Assembly: GCA_002788775.1 (NCBI GenBank)
Contig: PFRX01000030.1
Location: forward strand, 1-44,838
From: Candidatus Peregrinibacteria bacterium CG_4_9_14_0_2_um_filter_53_11
Lineage (GTDB): Bacteria > Patescibacteriota > Gracilibacteria > UBA1369 > UM-FILTER-53-11
Length of the DNA: 44,838 nucleotides
Direction of reading: 5' to 3'
How positions within the stretch are numbered: the first letter of the stretch is position 1; each line of letters opens with the position of its first letter. The notes under the pieces are model-generated. The model saw only the letters and a program-made list of their open reading frames with translations. It was not told the origin of the DNA and made no database searches. Below are positions 13,601-19,401 of the stretch, piece after piece. The position numbers and the translations under genes were made by a program.

Positions 13601-14734
13601 CCAATTCACCTCGTTGAGTCTCTTAGCGCCGCTCCTCGACCCCGTCCGCGCGCCACTTCATCGGCGAGCTCACAGCCCTTCGTGGATGTCTTGCCTAATG
13701 ATCCGTTCGCCCCAATCGCGCAAAAACTGTTTGATCGCGGAATCATTGCCGGTTATGCAACGGGCCTCGACGGCCAAGTTAAGTACGATCCAGCACGCCG
13801 TATAAATCGCGCCGAATTTACGCAGATAACTCTCAAGATGCTCTGTATCATACCTCGTGACGAGGCCAAAGTGCTGCCCTCGCCTTTCTACGACGTTCTC
13901 GACCCCAAGGTCTGGTTCTACCCCGTTTTGAAGGAGGGAAATATCCGCGGCTTCATCCGCGGCTACCTCGGTGAGAAGCAGGTCAACGCCGCGGGAGTTG
14001 AGACAACGCCCTTTAAACCTAACGCGACAATCACACGCGCCGAGGCGGTAACCGTCGTTCTTGCGGCCCTTCACGAGCAGAATATTATCGACCTGGATCG
14101 TGCCGACTTCAGGCCCCGTGAAGGTGGGCAGTGGTACGATGCCTACATCAGGGCGGCACAAAATCTTCAGCCGCTCTTAGTGGACCCGGACGATGCCGTC
14201 GCTCGCTCATTCCTCATAACGCCCGCCGAGGCCGCCCGTCCCGGGGAGCTGATTACCCGCAGGCAGTTTGCAGAGATGGCCGATCGTGTTCTCCTCGTCT
14301 ACGACTGCTTTAATCCCGATCGTGACGCCGATGGCATCAACGATGCCTGGGAGCTCGCGCAGGGCTTCGAGCCCGCGGCTCTCGACCCGGCTGGCGATCT
14401 CGACGGTGATACCTGTAGTAACAAACGTGAGTTCGAGCTTGGAACCGATCCGCAAAAAGCTGATACGGACGGGGGTGGGGTTGGAGATTGTGAAGAGATC
14501 GCACGTGGAACAAATCCTCTCGGTAATCCCTATGATGATAGAGATCAGCCGCCCACCGATCTCGTTAAGAGTGAGGAGGGAATTTATCTGATTGCACCAT
14601 CCTGTAATATCTGCCCCTGCCCTGCAACGATAGAGTCTGCCGCCGACCTTGTCGTTGGGGATCAGATCTTCGCCGCAATAACGGGAAAGAAAGGGCTCCC
14701 GATCTATGCGAAATCCAACGAAGAAGAGTTCTAG
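1637..14734 (+). CDS. Giant secreted multidomain SLH surface protein (4365 aa)
   Basis: An uninterrupted 13-kb gene. I chose ATG 1637 over TTG 1631 because it gives a compact signal peptide (Lys/Arg start, hydrophobic core, cleavage near residue 28-30). Regions in order: an N-terminal part (about 30-200) with a TDFTDPYY stretch and a following EIWHGVIRP that faintly recall gingipain-type C25 peptidases, without an obvious catalytic dyad; Ig-like invasin-type domains (about 1090-1400); FG-GAP/VCBS-like DxNxDG repeats (1755-1885); a DUF11-like domain (1975-2085); DSDGDGLQD calcium-type repeat (near 2200); a Cys-containing region (2330-2340); helical then Pro-rich segments (2500-2775); FecR-like beta domains (3315-3590); a PKD-like domain (3630-3730); three SLH repeats (about 4015-4070, 4080-4155, 4165-4220); and DxDxDG thrombospondin-3-like loops (4230-4300). 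SLH domains bind secondary wall polymers, so this is probably a wall-anchored filament or adhesin. TAAAAT at 1619-1624 may be its -10. Confidence 0.9.
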   Translation: MSLLRLKKLTVLGVLIVFGFGTLSAPFAQGFSFPEKYDLVAILVEQGVYADTADYEGLVGQAAAPLRKTTLKARVDRYAIDLQTALPGTRALIIQVDRNEKTENVAAVLQRLYSEGDPDEPGRVAYLRGLVAIGEVPLPVVNKAGNRFISMYPYTDFTDPYYTYNPETGDFEPSQKAITQPQPEIWHGVIRPTGSTQEAAGKAELASYFDKNHLYHTGDPAYANFNKRVFFQDYVQEEKNLNPTAYAQYQKFLEHQGDVAYLRYTRELFSDLTEGVDQELAQDQQETADLRAQLEASGVTFDDELPPTPGAPIAPNIDDAVDGAKIPDIITKISKMSDKLMARFYQLFSKYPNLINDFLKYTGRYVTADGDNYRYNVDSAVNLITAKDQFTMSYLKGVNDMVERQIDALVSQVQKDVAFSRIHFEVVSARRKTANGFDTVRPTPIPENPPLPTPQEIEALRLSGRPLPQADLPPRRAPPIDFINFSPAVTIDNLTLFPARPEDDEMWSFPASLNGYRLDQLTSVAQCTPYRGSQGGEPYSKAVEINRALDVQTAMDFDRGPDATTGRTPDEVDSNYACYAQIKGGRCEGYEQFAGCFFDGTNLFTDPVEGAQLCFPDHATDPILDLAGTREVTTTLFPPAEDYRACLNFRSEDLLQQHRIAADQRLEHVDNRYAWSREEKLQRIDDRPVPPADPAPETISIFISESGDRFNLTLADLLRGLGWNPQQNPDGWKEVLSRFLLSGNDQQTFRVPLNNAQFEDITIRLSREDLKSISSVMYHKEPTIETLNAQVKNLATQDLPVDNPRFVSFQNQDGEPERIVYPDLFKAASIDEYMEQVRAVEAQLSAQPRAGVAGGAAAVQGGGVDPQGGSLCSDCLTQLFSNLPERSENRPGYDLYLQRAGLAKVNDSVAWKNMDLDSKHVYISRAYIDARQNAYIGESQNGYELLYFNGTGDAGRYTFGFNAKATQLNDELSAAAQTDALLDQPYEDNPASPFDDPVRAADRAVVEQGGYDLFTWSPPPVSPWWERMKEWARDLSTRVSQFQSGDSGEDFYAELNKQNEDEAARLGTQSDELLLAPTRADQIETSRVAALDIKVASSVVVVGKKLTSRISLLDAEGQPVTDEFIRLTATIAGQGASSSDALPTILATDEDPLTDGYQLTVFGGSLDLPLAASSSAGRFTLTLKVEDGPAQASQEFVVVQNARLHFDSPSLALVADGQRLLNLELSAIDEAGRVLTQVSGEVQLSLSNPALGALGSPTIQLRNGRGEVPLAIGTKKGTLLVNGTIDSVDPGVLQLSLLPGTPSELRLSSERDVLVASPGSELEVSVELRDRYSNTVDANSAVEIGFELAPGSEKFAQLSSPTALLTNGRARVTLRPTGETGPIVLTARAPGLPPSTLNLRSAQEFSSAQVGQMQTDGLAVALLGVPGGRVTEADALGPAFIMSGKVQAATSLTTRPQQYERLFEVTEHGGVRFDENAGVELSFVPANNMSLLIHDTTLGVDLARLTLVARRDGQFAITDEPDLDKLSDGIYLRATEAGAGYQLDQKKGALRVAKNDSEIFEVQTNGFVRLFSSEVSVQVKDSDYLTLEVLDGGQAIAEVVFVQRFGQDVRLEPTVEEPGSDLPGVFVHPYALPQTINVEQSFSGNTTAAPQSLTFYDTTQAVTGPGMPGFGFLSFEDSLTTPGVGFTRDNKFALLFAAGETFGEANRPYNSDLGIVLGDPTVRVKNTPEAGLSFTPDTGKLVYAGSAEVSELLNFDYNTDGYEDILIVQNNGTIRLIQNNGGYDQLVDQGPLFVLKNGVQALTKVDINRDGQMDLVVAGIESCRATDTCIDIYQNNHGSFERHNLSFNQTNKIVELEAHDLNGDGFPELVLADTAGNIEILYNRNGTFDQAPQRIGNVGLQIDPRKNLVSGVLLRYSGMPQKDRADPRSVQKFSQLSLRERDVIAQAEGFGGFTPGAGVEFSRDDTYTSIQRDYIYANVEGSAFRESAKFAEDLNGGVVETGDRVRYRLRLANGSGSNLSGVSVSDVIATQFELDKATLKCEGCGAGELTTESLSGDPLRPLLITGLTLPARSSRTISYEVTYRGATEEAEGVTFAFSKKFTDRDAPLQRHLAADAYPDIVVNKEGNPTGRVRYYYTTARSADGRLSWATALSSPAADSADPVAAAIDPGLLADAQAALDDPSKLPASLVERRNALTSDDSDGDGLQDSIDDLNGPLERSLTPAEQLNAAVDELGAVLDDVAGATQAVVDKLTCDAGCIALPLNYAFFAPGFASLFGVPSGAFDIGLPVFGWGVPSLIPVWPPSGPAQAAAGGRFYISPTITGGVGFSVCMGPYGSPKNCYSFGINPLDLLPGNICDQFNSVTTGALARANSIIADANGGLTLSMSQDGFGAQTSREAESTGLGNYSLGSYNAAPARNKNVKVPGFPSVLTDWWDAQQSEILKAFDLPDLYIIYPSLDSLTGTIKPTHSFDFKGDVLTEVLTTINSMPLVDIQTQEVLFKIPVMTRKEIEKVRLDALQWYEDEKLELERWKGLVGCFAPIGDGNFANLDTCRFVDAEMNKMFASVIENVKRLDEWILFPKKVLQFRTIESFYLGQIVDYLDTVIEFTGGWIKRNTARIKQWRRAVRQMKSAIDNWKALFNLMVDYNESCDQCKTERYGLEELLLKIFVAIPSPPVIPLPKLPDIIIDVSKIQAGLTIEWPDVRFKPEPFVVPKLPRFGLNVDLTIPQFKIIAPAIPLIPKPPELPILPQLPPLNLPELVDIPPPPTLPKLPDPLSALISILKKVTKIYCIIKLGFVPTDEIMLKSRIEQITARGLSPVLPVDLLFSIEGPTISTTYVDQLVITAFTNLNVDLSYIQVAVEKIAEEANKFSTDLVKGVNDATKAQAQQIQNITRPRLNVPGLGGAAGAFDYTPLENETSPVASLDQLSPEVAQLAAQLPAVFGAGVDGADEANDLLTQLIDRFWDDRADYLAELEKLPREITLEATPLTFTPSNHPLDSSDALELSDLIAESELITPFQKDLKQYRDALVGYADNLGTQRAGLGGEELNSLSSLIADYASLPESPVRRELASVGLPQGGAASPELQKVGVFDPDEISWLDAVFEPSDSSLNPTSSYVPLPNLGSDVDAVVGRAALSPPQGSSLIAQLPGAADLNTPGQGGPTGTGSTQHVGLFYVDGEGTGRRLVNYTFEAGSKTTIASFDLDNDGDDDKIYSYGSNVFLKKNFDNVEEETRPTFRPADLEFWTIYELLPAISAPTNFSLSDEQARSVSFSAAPPVLGAEKLAGYELIARNSPAAYESPSLTPALRAHFIPAFAPSNVTAETGLFATFDGLDGEVKVNGRTPQTTRLSVGDYIETGEDSSVVIRGSEGTIFRVSPGTGFVLTQGTSLQLTAGFLEVQIPREGSSFIPAGTGVQAGAGRIRLRFFDGSDMEARPGSGFMVPFMEPVLATVKRVAGGTEFTGARREYLSSRDGDIRLKSGDRVHPLEVVTLTWDKGGPNERRLTLSQAIVLKAPDGAADFFFHVESGQVEVVRSGEQAVQPAVAGMLLAFGDELKVKEGTVTLNYLKGGETVLRGGERFILNKLEGKAGLTASLSVDPGFYYARLQVFDEEGRRSVPSEPVLFAPQVCGDTTAPFASAGRTEFTVAVGKALTLDASRSFDGQGLVSSYRLDLDTTSDSNNDGKSDNDNDIEQPGTQPRFIVGPYENVGDYSLRLIVLDEALNQGYQDLTVHVVTPKIVLEKQPLGSSVITGYVEPADANVPISIARRRQGTGWELLTTPSADEGGQYYTDAAGRFRIDDADIRHRLAIRDAQGSTVAEVNAATGRIQVLDGRYELRLLEAKRPSLPTRIGLFLKSNPTLENPLSSSYIIPDINTDTTLDSAEVSYTEKTVGNLFGVHIKPLESATTLGLSFKVLGGADPNLPGATTASKGGKQLAVIDVNGDIFSEDAQVSFRLKPAGSIDAPVVYEMLYGQTVVAEIYVAVHGGGGGSIAPIHLVESLSAAPRPRPRATSSASSQPFVDVLPNDPFAPIAQKLFDRGIIAGYATGLDGQVKYDPARRINRAEFTQITLKMLCIIPRDEAKVLPSPFYDVLDPKVWFYPVLKEGNIRGFIRGYLGEKQVNAAGVETTPFKPNATITRAEAVTVVLAALHEQNIIDLDRADFRPREGGQWYDAYIRAAQNLQPLLVDPDDAVARSFLITPAEAARPGELITRRQFAEMADRVLLVYDCFNPDRDADGINDAWELAQGFEPAALDPAGDLDGDTCSNKREFELGTDPQKADTDGGGVGDCEEIARGTNPLGNPYDDRDQPPTDLVKSEEGIYLIAPSCNICPCPATIESAADLVVGDQIFAAITGKKGLPIYAKSNEEEF

Positions 14735-14779
14735 AAGATCGCGCTTCCCCAATCCTTCACCATCTTATATCCTCTAGTT

Positions 14780-15424
14780 ATGCGATCAAAACGCACCATG
14801 AAAGTTCTGAACGCCTCGCTGCTCGTCGCCTCGCTCCTCCTCCTAACCTTCGAGGCACGCCTTCTTCTGACGCGTGCGCAGGGAGGCGACCTGCCCGGCT
14901 CGGCACCTGCAGCCGAGGAAGCCGCAGCGCCCGTCGCAGGTGGAGCTGCCGCCCAGGAAGATTTACAAGAAGAGCAGCTTCTCTGTCGCCAGCGTTTGGC
15001 TCCCTTTATGGAAAAACGACGGCTCGACTTTGGTGTCTTTATCAACGATCACTTCCGCTCCGCTCTTCCCACTTCCGAACTTATCCCGATAGCGATCGAG
15101 CGACTTCGTGAGTATCGCGATGACGTTCGTGACGAGCTTTTGCTCTTCTCGGTTCAGGGTGGGCGGCTCGCCGCTGCGGCCGCTGCCGAGAACGGTCCCT
15201 GCCAGGAGCTTGTCGACCAAGACTTTGACGTTATGAAAGAGCTTCTTCGTCAGCATATTCTGCAAAACGCCTTCGCAAAAAAATCCACGCGCCTGCTGGA
15301 TAAGTACAAAGAGATTAACGACCAACTCGCCGATCTGAACCTCGATCTCGCCCAGATGTACGGAAACTTTGGGAGCTTATCTCAACGCCTGCCCTGCTAC
15401 GCAACTCAGTGTACAACCAAGTAA
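14780..15424 (+). CDS. Secreted or anchored Cys-containing protein (214 aa), surface cluster
   Basis: Starts at ATG 14780, 45 nt after the giant SLH gene; a TATATC box lies 8 nt upstream and no Shine-Dalgarno is visible. Residues about 8-33 form a signal peptide or anchor, followed by an Ala/Glu-rich linker (35-55) and a helical domain. Cysteines occur near the linker (LLCRQRL), in the middle (GPCQEL), and as a pair at the extreme C-terminus, C206 and C211, three residues from the end. The terminal cysteine arrangement recurs in the next secreted genes. No known family is recognised. The order and spacing suggest it works with the giant protein and the next three products on the cell surface; that is an inference. 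Confidence 0.8.
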   Translation: MRSKRTMKVLNASLLVASLLLLTFEARLLLTRAQGGDLPGSAPAAEEAAAPVAGGAAAQEDLQEEQLLCRQRLAPFMEKRRLDFGVFINDHFRSALPTSELIPIAIERLREYRDDVRDELLLFSVQGGRLAAAAAAENGPCQELVDQDFDVMKELLRQHILQNAFAKKSTRLLDKYKEINDQLADLNLDLAQMYGNFGSLSQRLPCYATQCTTK

Positions 15425-15432
15425 CTTTTCTT

Positions 15433-16197
15433 ATGCCCCTCCTTCGCAACACTCTTATCTTCTTTCTCTCGCTCTCTGCGGTTTTGCTGACACAGCATCT
15501 CACGCTTCCTGCACAGGCCGAAGAGTCGGCATCACCGCGCACCTATGATGAGCGTCTGTCCGTCGGAGATCTGACCGAACAGTATCACGAGGCGATAAAT
15601 GATCTCTTTAACGACAAGATCCGTGAGCTCGTAGCCCTGGGGACGACCGGCCGCGCCGAAGATCTTGAGTCTCTGCTCACCCGCATCGAACCTCCCGCAC
15701 TCAGAATGGAGAACGGCCTTCCCACAAAACGTGCCCCCTGCGACTCGGGTAATCTCTCAACCTACTGCCTCTCGCTGGATGGCACTAACGAGTTCTTCAT
15801 CTTCCGCGAGGCTCTCATTCGTGTTCAGGAGCGACTTCAAACTCAGGCACGCACACAAGTTCAGTCGCTCGAGGAGGCGCAGCAGGCTCAAAATGCCGAG
15901 GCCGGTAACTCCACGAACAACGCCTTCTCAACCGATGTTCAGCAGCAGCAGCGAGCAGTCATCGGCGTTGGAGCGGAACTCAACAAGATTCAAGAGGAGC
16001 TCTCAATCGCACGCACAGCCCTCGACCAAGGCCTCGCTGCCTACAACGAACTCCAGCTCGCCCTGCCCATGCACATGAAGTACAAACAGATCATTGGTAC
16101 GCTCGAAGAGTACCGCGGAAAACTGAGCTCGATTCGTAGGCAGGTTGAGTGGTACCCGGCCACCTTTATAGATGTAACCACCTCGAAGTGCACATGA
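15433..16197 (+). CDS. Secreted helical protein with CxxxxxxxxCLS motif (254 aa), surface cluster
   Basis: I place the start at ATG 15433, 8 nt after the previous stop, because it gives a clean signal peptide ending in AQA before EES; the GTG at 15409 would overlap the preceding gene. The mature protein is helical with a coiled-coil-prone Gln/Glu-rich stretch (about 135-200). C103 and C112 are separated by eight residues and followed by L-S, the same spacing and YCLS ending seen at C282-C291 in the gene at 18116. The last cysteine is C253, one residue before the end. The stop overlaps the next start as ATGA. No family recognised; probably a structural partner in the surface cluster. Confidence 0.8.
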   Translation: MPLLRNTLIFFLSLSAVLLTQHLTLPAQAEESASPRTYDERLSVGDLTEQYHEAINDLFNDKIRELVALGTTGRAEDLESLLTRIEPPALRMENGLPTKRAPCDSGNLSTYCLSLDGTNEFFIFREALIRVQERLQTQARTQVQSLEEAQQAQNAEAGNSTNNAFSTDVQQQQRAVIGVGAELNKIQEELSIARTALDQGLAAYNELQLALPMHMKYKQIIGTLEEYRGKLSSIRRQVEWYPATFIDVTTSKCT

Positions 16198-17951
16198 GGA
16201 AGAACTCCAGAACTTATAGTAGAGGAGCCCTGGTACTCGTGCTCGGCCTCCTGATGCCATTCGTGGCTCTCGCTGCAACGAGTTATACCAGCGACAGCTC
16301 GGTCGCGTTCGGCGTTTTGGGGACGACCGGGGATGGGGCTCACTTCGACCTGAGCTCGGGCAACTTCTTCACCGTCGATGACAACTACGGGCAGGATCTG
16401 TATGACCTCATCTATCAGAAGGTCCGTCACGAGGGCTCCGACCTTGCCGTCACGCGCACCCTCTCGAGCCGCTCATTTGAGGGTTTGACTAAAGAGGAGA
16501 TCGAGCTCCTCGTTCCCGGCTCCAATATTGGTACCTTTCTCACTCAAGATAAGCTCGGAGCGGGGCTCACGCCGCAGCAAGTTCAAGCGCGTCAGGCTGC
16601 ACTTGTTACCACCCTCTCCGACGAAAAAGAACTTGCCGATCTCGAGGCTGTGGCCACACTTGAGGTCCGGTCGACCGAGATATTTTCGGATGGAGACGAG
16701 AGTAACTCGGGTTTCGATCTGATCACCGATCTGACTATCATCGAGGGGCTTTTATTCGGCGAGACACAAGGTCTTTCGGGAACACCCGGTCCCGCTGATA
16801 ATGCCGGTGGAAACCAAGTCTCACTGAATACCCCCGCTGAAGATGGAGCAAGACCCGATCGTCTCGTGGCCGTTCAGCCCGACCCGGCAAATCCTTTCGG
16901 ACAGAGTCAGCGTCCCCTCGCACAGGGCTCAGGAGCGGCAGCCGGAACGAGGCCCGGTTCTCAAGGCTCCGCACCTCTCCCCGAACTCGTCTCCGATGGT
17001 CTGCTCTGTCCGGTCGATCAAGATTTCAACTCCGCTGTTGAGAGTGTACGCAGGCAGGAAGTTGTAGCACAGAACGGTGCGGGCGGCTCCCCCAGAGCTC
17101 AGGATGATGGCGGTGCGGTTGCCGGCTCAGCCGGTTCCGGTGGAGCGCGGCCTACAAACGAGGGATCGACCTCGACCGTTGAACAGGGACTCTCGCCCCA
17201 GCGCATCGAACTCAGTCCGGCTCAGGCGGGCAGCTGGAAGCGGCCACTTCCATGTAATGAGTTTTTCTGCCTGCGAATAGAGGCAAAGTACAAGACGGAA
17301 ACCTCCTATACAGCGACGGAAAATAGTGTCGTATCGCACGTTCAGCACATCAATGACTCATTTAAGAAAACTCTCGATCGCGACCTTGTTCCCAATAAAG
17401 TCACGGGAAATCTCCTTGAAGGACCCAAGTGTAAAAAAGATATTGCGGGCGCCGAGTGGCTGACCTTCAATCTCATCACTATTCCCGCGCCGATTCTCAC
17501 TCCTCCCAATGACGACGTGGTAACCAAGGGCGATATAATCAGTAACATGATCGACTTCTACGAGAAGTACGAGCCCTTCGGAATAGGTACTCAGCGTGGC
17601 CGCTGTGAAAACGGAGAGATCGGCGGGGCCTGTCTTTCCGAGGAGCCGGCAGCTGCTAAACCGCAACAACTCGATACGGCTAAGCAAGCTCTGGAGCAGG
17701 TGGCTGAAGGTACCACACTAGAGCAGATCAACCGTAGGATCACCGATGAGGTAGAGGCCAAGCGAACACAGGCCGAGCAACTTCTCTCTCAGTCACGTCT
17801 CGACGCTGACGCTCGCAATCAGGCCACTCAGTTTAATGTTTTGATGGTTGAGCTCGACACGATGAATGCCTTCTTCGAGAGCTTCCGCGAACTCTTCGAG
17901 TCTATTCAGACGCCTTGTAACGTCCTAGAAAATAAACCGGTTTGTAGCTGA
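16194..17951 (+). CDS. Secreted protein with low-complexity centre (585 aa), surface cluster
   Basis: ATG 16194 overlaps the preceding TGA (ATGA), a translationally coupled arrangement; upstream GTG 16149 would add 15 residues of non-signal sequence. The N-terminus has an Arg/Lys-rich start, a hydrophobic core and an ALA-A cleavage site near residue 28. A mixed region (30-200) is followed by a Gly/Ser/Ala/Pro-rich disordered section (about 210-340), then a beta-type domain beginning with C354-x4-C359-L (PCNEFFCL), and a helical, coiled-coil-like C-terminus (about 490-570). It ends with C575 and C584, the latter being the next-to-last residue. No family is recognised. It belongs with its neighbours by co-direction, coupling, export signals and cysteine pattern. 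Confidence 0.8.
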   Translation: MRKNSRTYSRGALVLVLGLLMPFVALAATSYTSDSSVAFGVLGTTGDGAHFDLSSGNFFTVDDNYGQDLYDLIYQKVRHEGSDLAVTRTLSSRSFEGLTKEEIELLVPGSNIGTFLTQDKLGAGLTPQQVQARQAALVTTLSDEKELADLEAVATLEVRSTEIFSDGDESNSGFDLITDLTIIEGLLFGETQGLSGTPGPADNAGGNQVSLNTPAEDGARPDRLVAVQPDPANPFGQSQRPLAQGSGAAAGTRPGSQGSAPLPELVSDGLLCPVDQDFNSAVESVRRQEVVAQNGAGGSPRAQDDGGAVAGSAGSGGARPTNEGSTSTVEQGLSPQRIELSPAQAGSWKRPLPCNEFFCLRIEAKYKTETSYTATENSVVSHVQHINDSFKKTLDRDLVPNKVTGNLLEGPKCKKDIAGAEWLTFNLITIPAPILTPPNDDVVTKGDIISNMIDFYEKYEPFGIGTQRGRCENGEIGGACLSEEPAAAKPQQLDTAKQALEQVAEGTTLEQINRRITDEVEAKRTQAEQLLSQSRLDADARNQATQFNVLMVELDTMNAFFESFRELFESIQTPCNVLENKPVCS

Positions 17952-17990
17952 TCTTTTCACCATTTTTTTTGAATAAAAAATATTTTTTTC

Positions 17991-18121
17991 TTAAGCTCAC
18001 TTCGACTCGCAACCGGCAAAGCCGGATTGCTCGTCTCGTTGCGCGCGGCTGCTTTGTAAGCTCCGGCCTCGGGAAACCCGAAGGCCTGCGCGCTCGCACC
18101 GTGTGCTCGCGGATCGTGAGA
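17991..18121 (+). repeat. Dispersed palindromic element, copy A (long form)
   Basis: This stretch shares long near-identical blocks with 41971-42112 and, in reverse orientation, with 33930-34002. Two internal hairpins define it: CCGGC-AAA-GCCGG, and GGCCTCGGG-AAA-CCCGAAGGCC with one bulged base. It ends with a GCTCGCACCGTGTGCTCGCGG block. In this copy the element lies between an AT-rich run (17957-17990) and the secreted-protein gene starting at 18116, so its last bases overlap the start region of that gene. I see no flanking direct repeat here, unlike the other two copies. Confidence 0.85.
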
Positions 18122-19333
18122 TTGATTCTTCACTCGTGCCGTGCACTTGCTGTCCTGCTGGTGCTTGGGGTCTTTGGGGTGGGTTTTGCCTCTCAGCCTA
18201 TCCCTTCGGCTTATGCTCAGGAGATTGACAACGTTCAAGTTTTTGGGGAGTCTTCGCCCGCACTTGAGGAGAACAAAGACCGGCAGCTCTTCGCGAGCTG
18301 CCTTGCCGGCTGGCGCGACTTCCTCTCTGCCTCCACGCCTCAGACCGACGTCAGCGACTACTTCCGTGACTTCTTCCTCTGGCCCTCACATTACGCCGAC
18401 GTTGCCGCCATTCAGAACCAGCTCAACAAGTCGCGCTATGCCGTTATGGCTGCCTTCTTCCGATGTGACCTCGAACGGCTCAAGGTCGTCACTGAGGCCT
18501 ACTATCGCCTTGAGGCCGAACTCTACTTCGTCCGTCACTACGTCCAAACTGACGGAGACAACCTTCACGTCCTCACCGAAAATGCCGCGGAACGCCAGAA
18601 GTTTCAAAAAGAGATGATCGACTACTTCATTGTTCGCAAAGAGAGCCCGGATCCCGAAAAAGACCGAGCCCTCTTTAGCGGCTACTTTGATCTTTTCGCC
18701 GCCAAATACGGGGCTAAGGCACGAACCTATGGCAGCTTCGGCAACGATCCCGCCTACTCTCAGCTTGTGGAAAAGTTTAACGACCTGCTCGATACGCTGA
18801 AGTCATTTAGTGAGCCGTATGAGCAGCTTAAGGCTCTTGGAAATGAGGCGATCGTTGAGCCGGCACAGGCCATCGGCCGGGCCGCCGCCGCCGCCTACGA
18901 CAGTCCGGCAGGCGCCCTGATCGATCTTGGAAAGGCGATCGCACAAAGATTTGACGCCTGTGTAGAGACCGATGACAACCGCTACTGTCTTTCAGACATC
19001 GGCTCAAGCGCAGATCGTGCCGATGAGGATCCCTTCTCATTTTTAGGGGCGCCGCGAACGTTTACCCAGGTGATGATCTCTGTAAGGAAGAAGAGTGTTC
19101 AGCGCACCGATGACGTGAGCAAAGCCGACATGCTCAAACGTTACGAGCTTCTTTACGGTCAGCTTGGGGGAGGAGGCACCCGCGCCACTCTCGATCGTCT
19201 CGATACACTCAACGCAATTCTGGGGGATGGAGCTCCGGCGAAGCCGGGGAGCGCCGCTATCAAGGGGAGTCTCAAGCCCCTGCAGGATATCGCAACGTGC
19301 GCAGATAATATTGTGGATAAGCAGTGTAAGTAG
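18116..19333 (+). CDS. Secreted helical protein (405 aa), last gene of surface cluster
   Basis: The frame is open from TTG 17969, but codons 17991-18115 are the dispersed palindromic element. I place the start at GTG 18116 (TTG 18122 is an alternative), which gives a normal signal peptide: Arg near the start, a Leu/Val core, and YAQ-E cleavage near residue 34. GTG 18101 is also possible. The mature protein is mostly helical. C282-x8-C291-L-S matches C103-x8-C112-L-S in the gene at 15433, and C395 and C404 lie at the extreme C-terminus, as in the other cluster members. No known family. The element may have replaced the original upstream region of the gene. Function is inferred only as part of a surface assembly. 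Confidence 0.78.
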   Translation: MRLILHSCRALAVLLVLGVFGVGFASQPIPSAYAQEIDNVQVFGESSPALEENKDRQLFASCLAGWRDFLSASTPQTDVSDYFRDFFLWPSHYADVAAIQNQLNKSRYAVMAAFFRCDLERLKVVTEAYYRLEAELYFVRHYVQTDGDNLHVLTENAAERQKFQKEMIDYFIVRKESPDPEKDRALFSGYFDLFAAKYGAKARTYGSFGNDPAYSQLVEKFNDLLDTLKSFSEPYEQLKALGNEAIVEPAQAIGRAAAAAYDSPAGALIDLGKAIAQRFDACVETDDNRYCLSDIGSSADRADEDPFSFLGAPRTFTQVMISVRKKSVQRTDDVSKADMLKRYELLYGQLGGGGTRATLDRLDTLNAILGDGAPAKPGSAAIKGSLKPLQDIATCADNIVDKQCK

Positions 19334-19345
19334 AGGTGCCGCTAT

Positions 19346-19375
19346 TTGCCATGGCCTCATTCGGTCTGTTACACT
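19346..19375 (+). promoter_or_regulatory. Candidate sigma-70-type promoter
   Basis: TTGCCA (19346-19351) and TACACT (19370-19375) are separated by 18 nt. The same TTGCCA -35 is used by the strong promoter at 36433-36438. Transcription would begin near 19382 and run into the structured stretch at 19402-19610. Confidence 0.4.
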
Positions 19376-19383
19376 AAGCCCTC

Positions 19384-19401
19384 ACGACGGTTGTCGTTTT
19401 T
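19384..19401 (+). terminator. Short intrinsic terminator candidate
   Basis: ACGAC-GGTT-GTCGT followed by five T residues, 50 nt after the last gene of the surface cluster. The stem is only 5 bp, so it would be weak. It could instead be a 5' hairpin of a transcript from the promoter at 19346. Confidence 0.4.
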
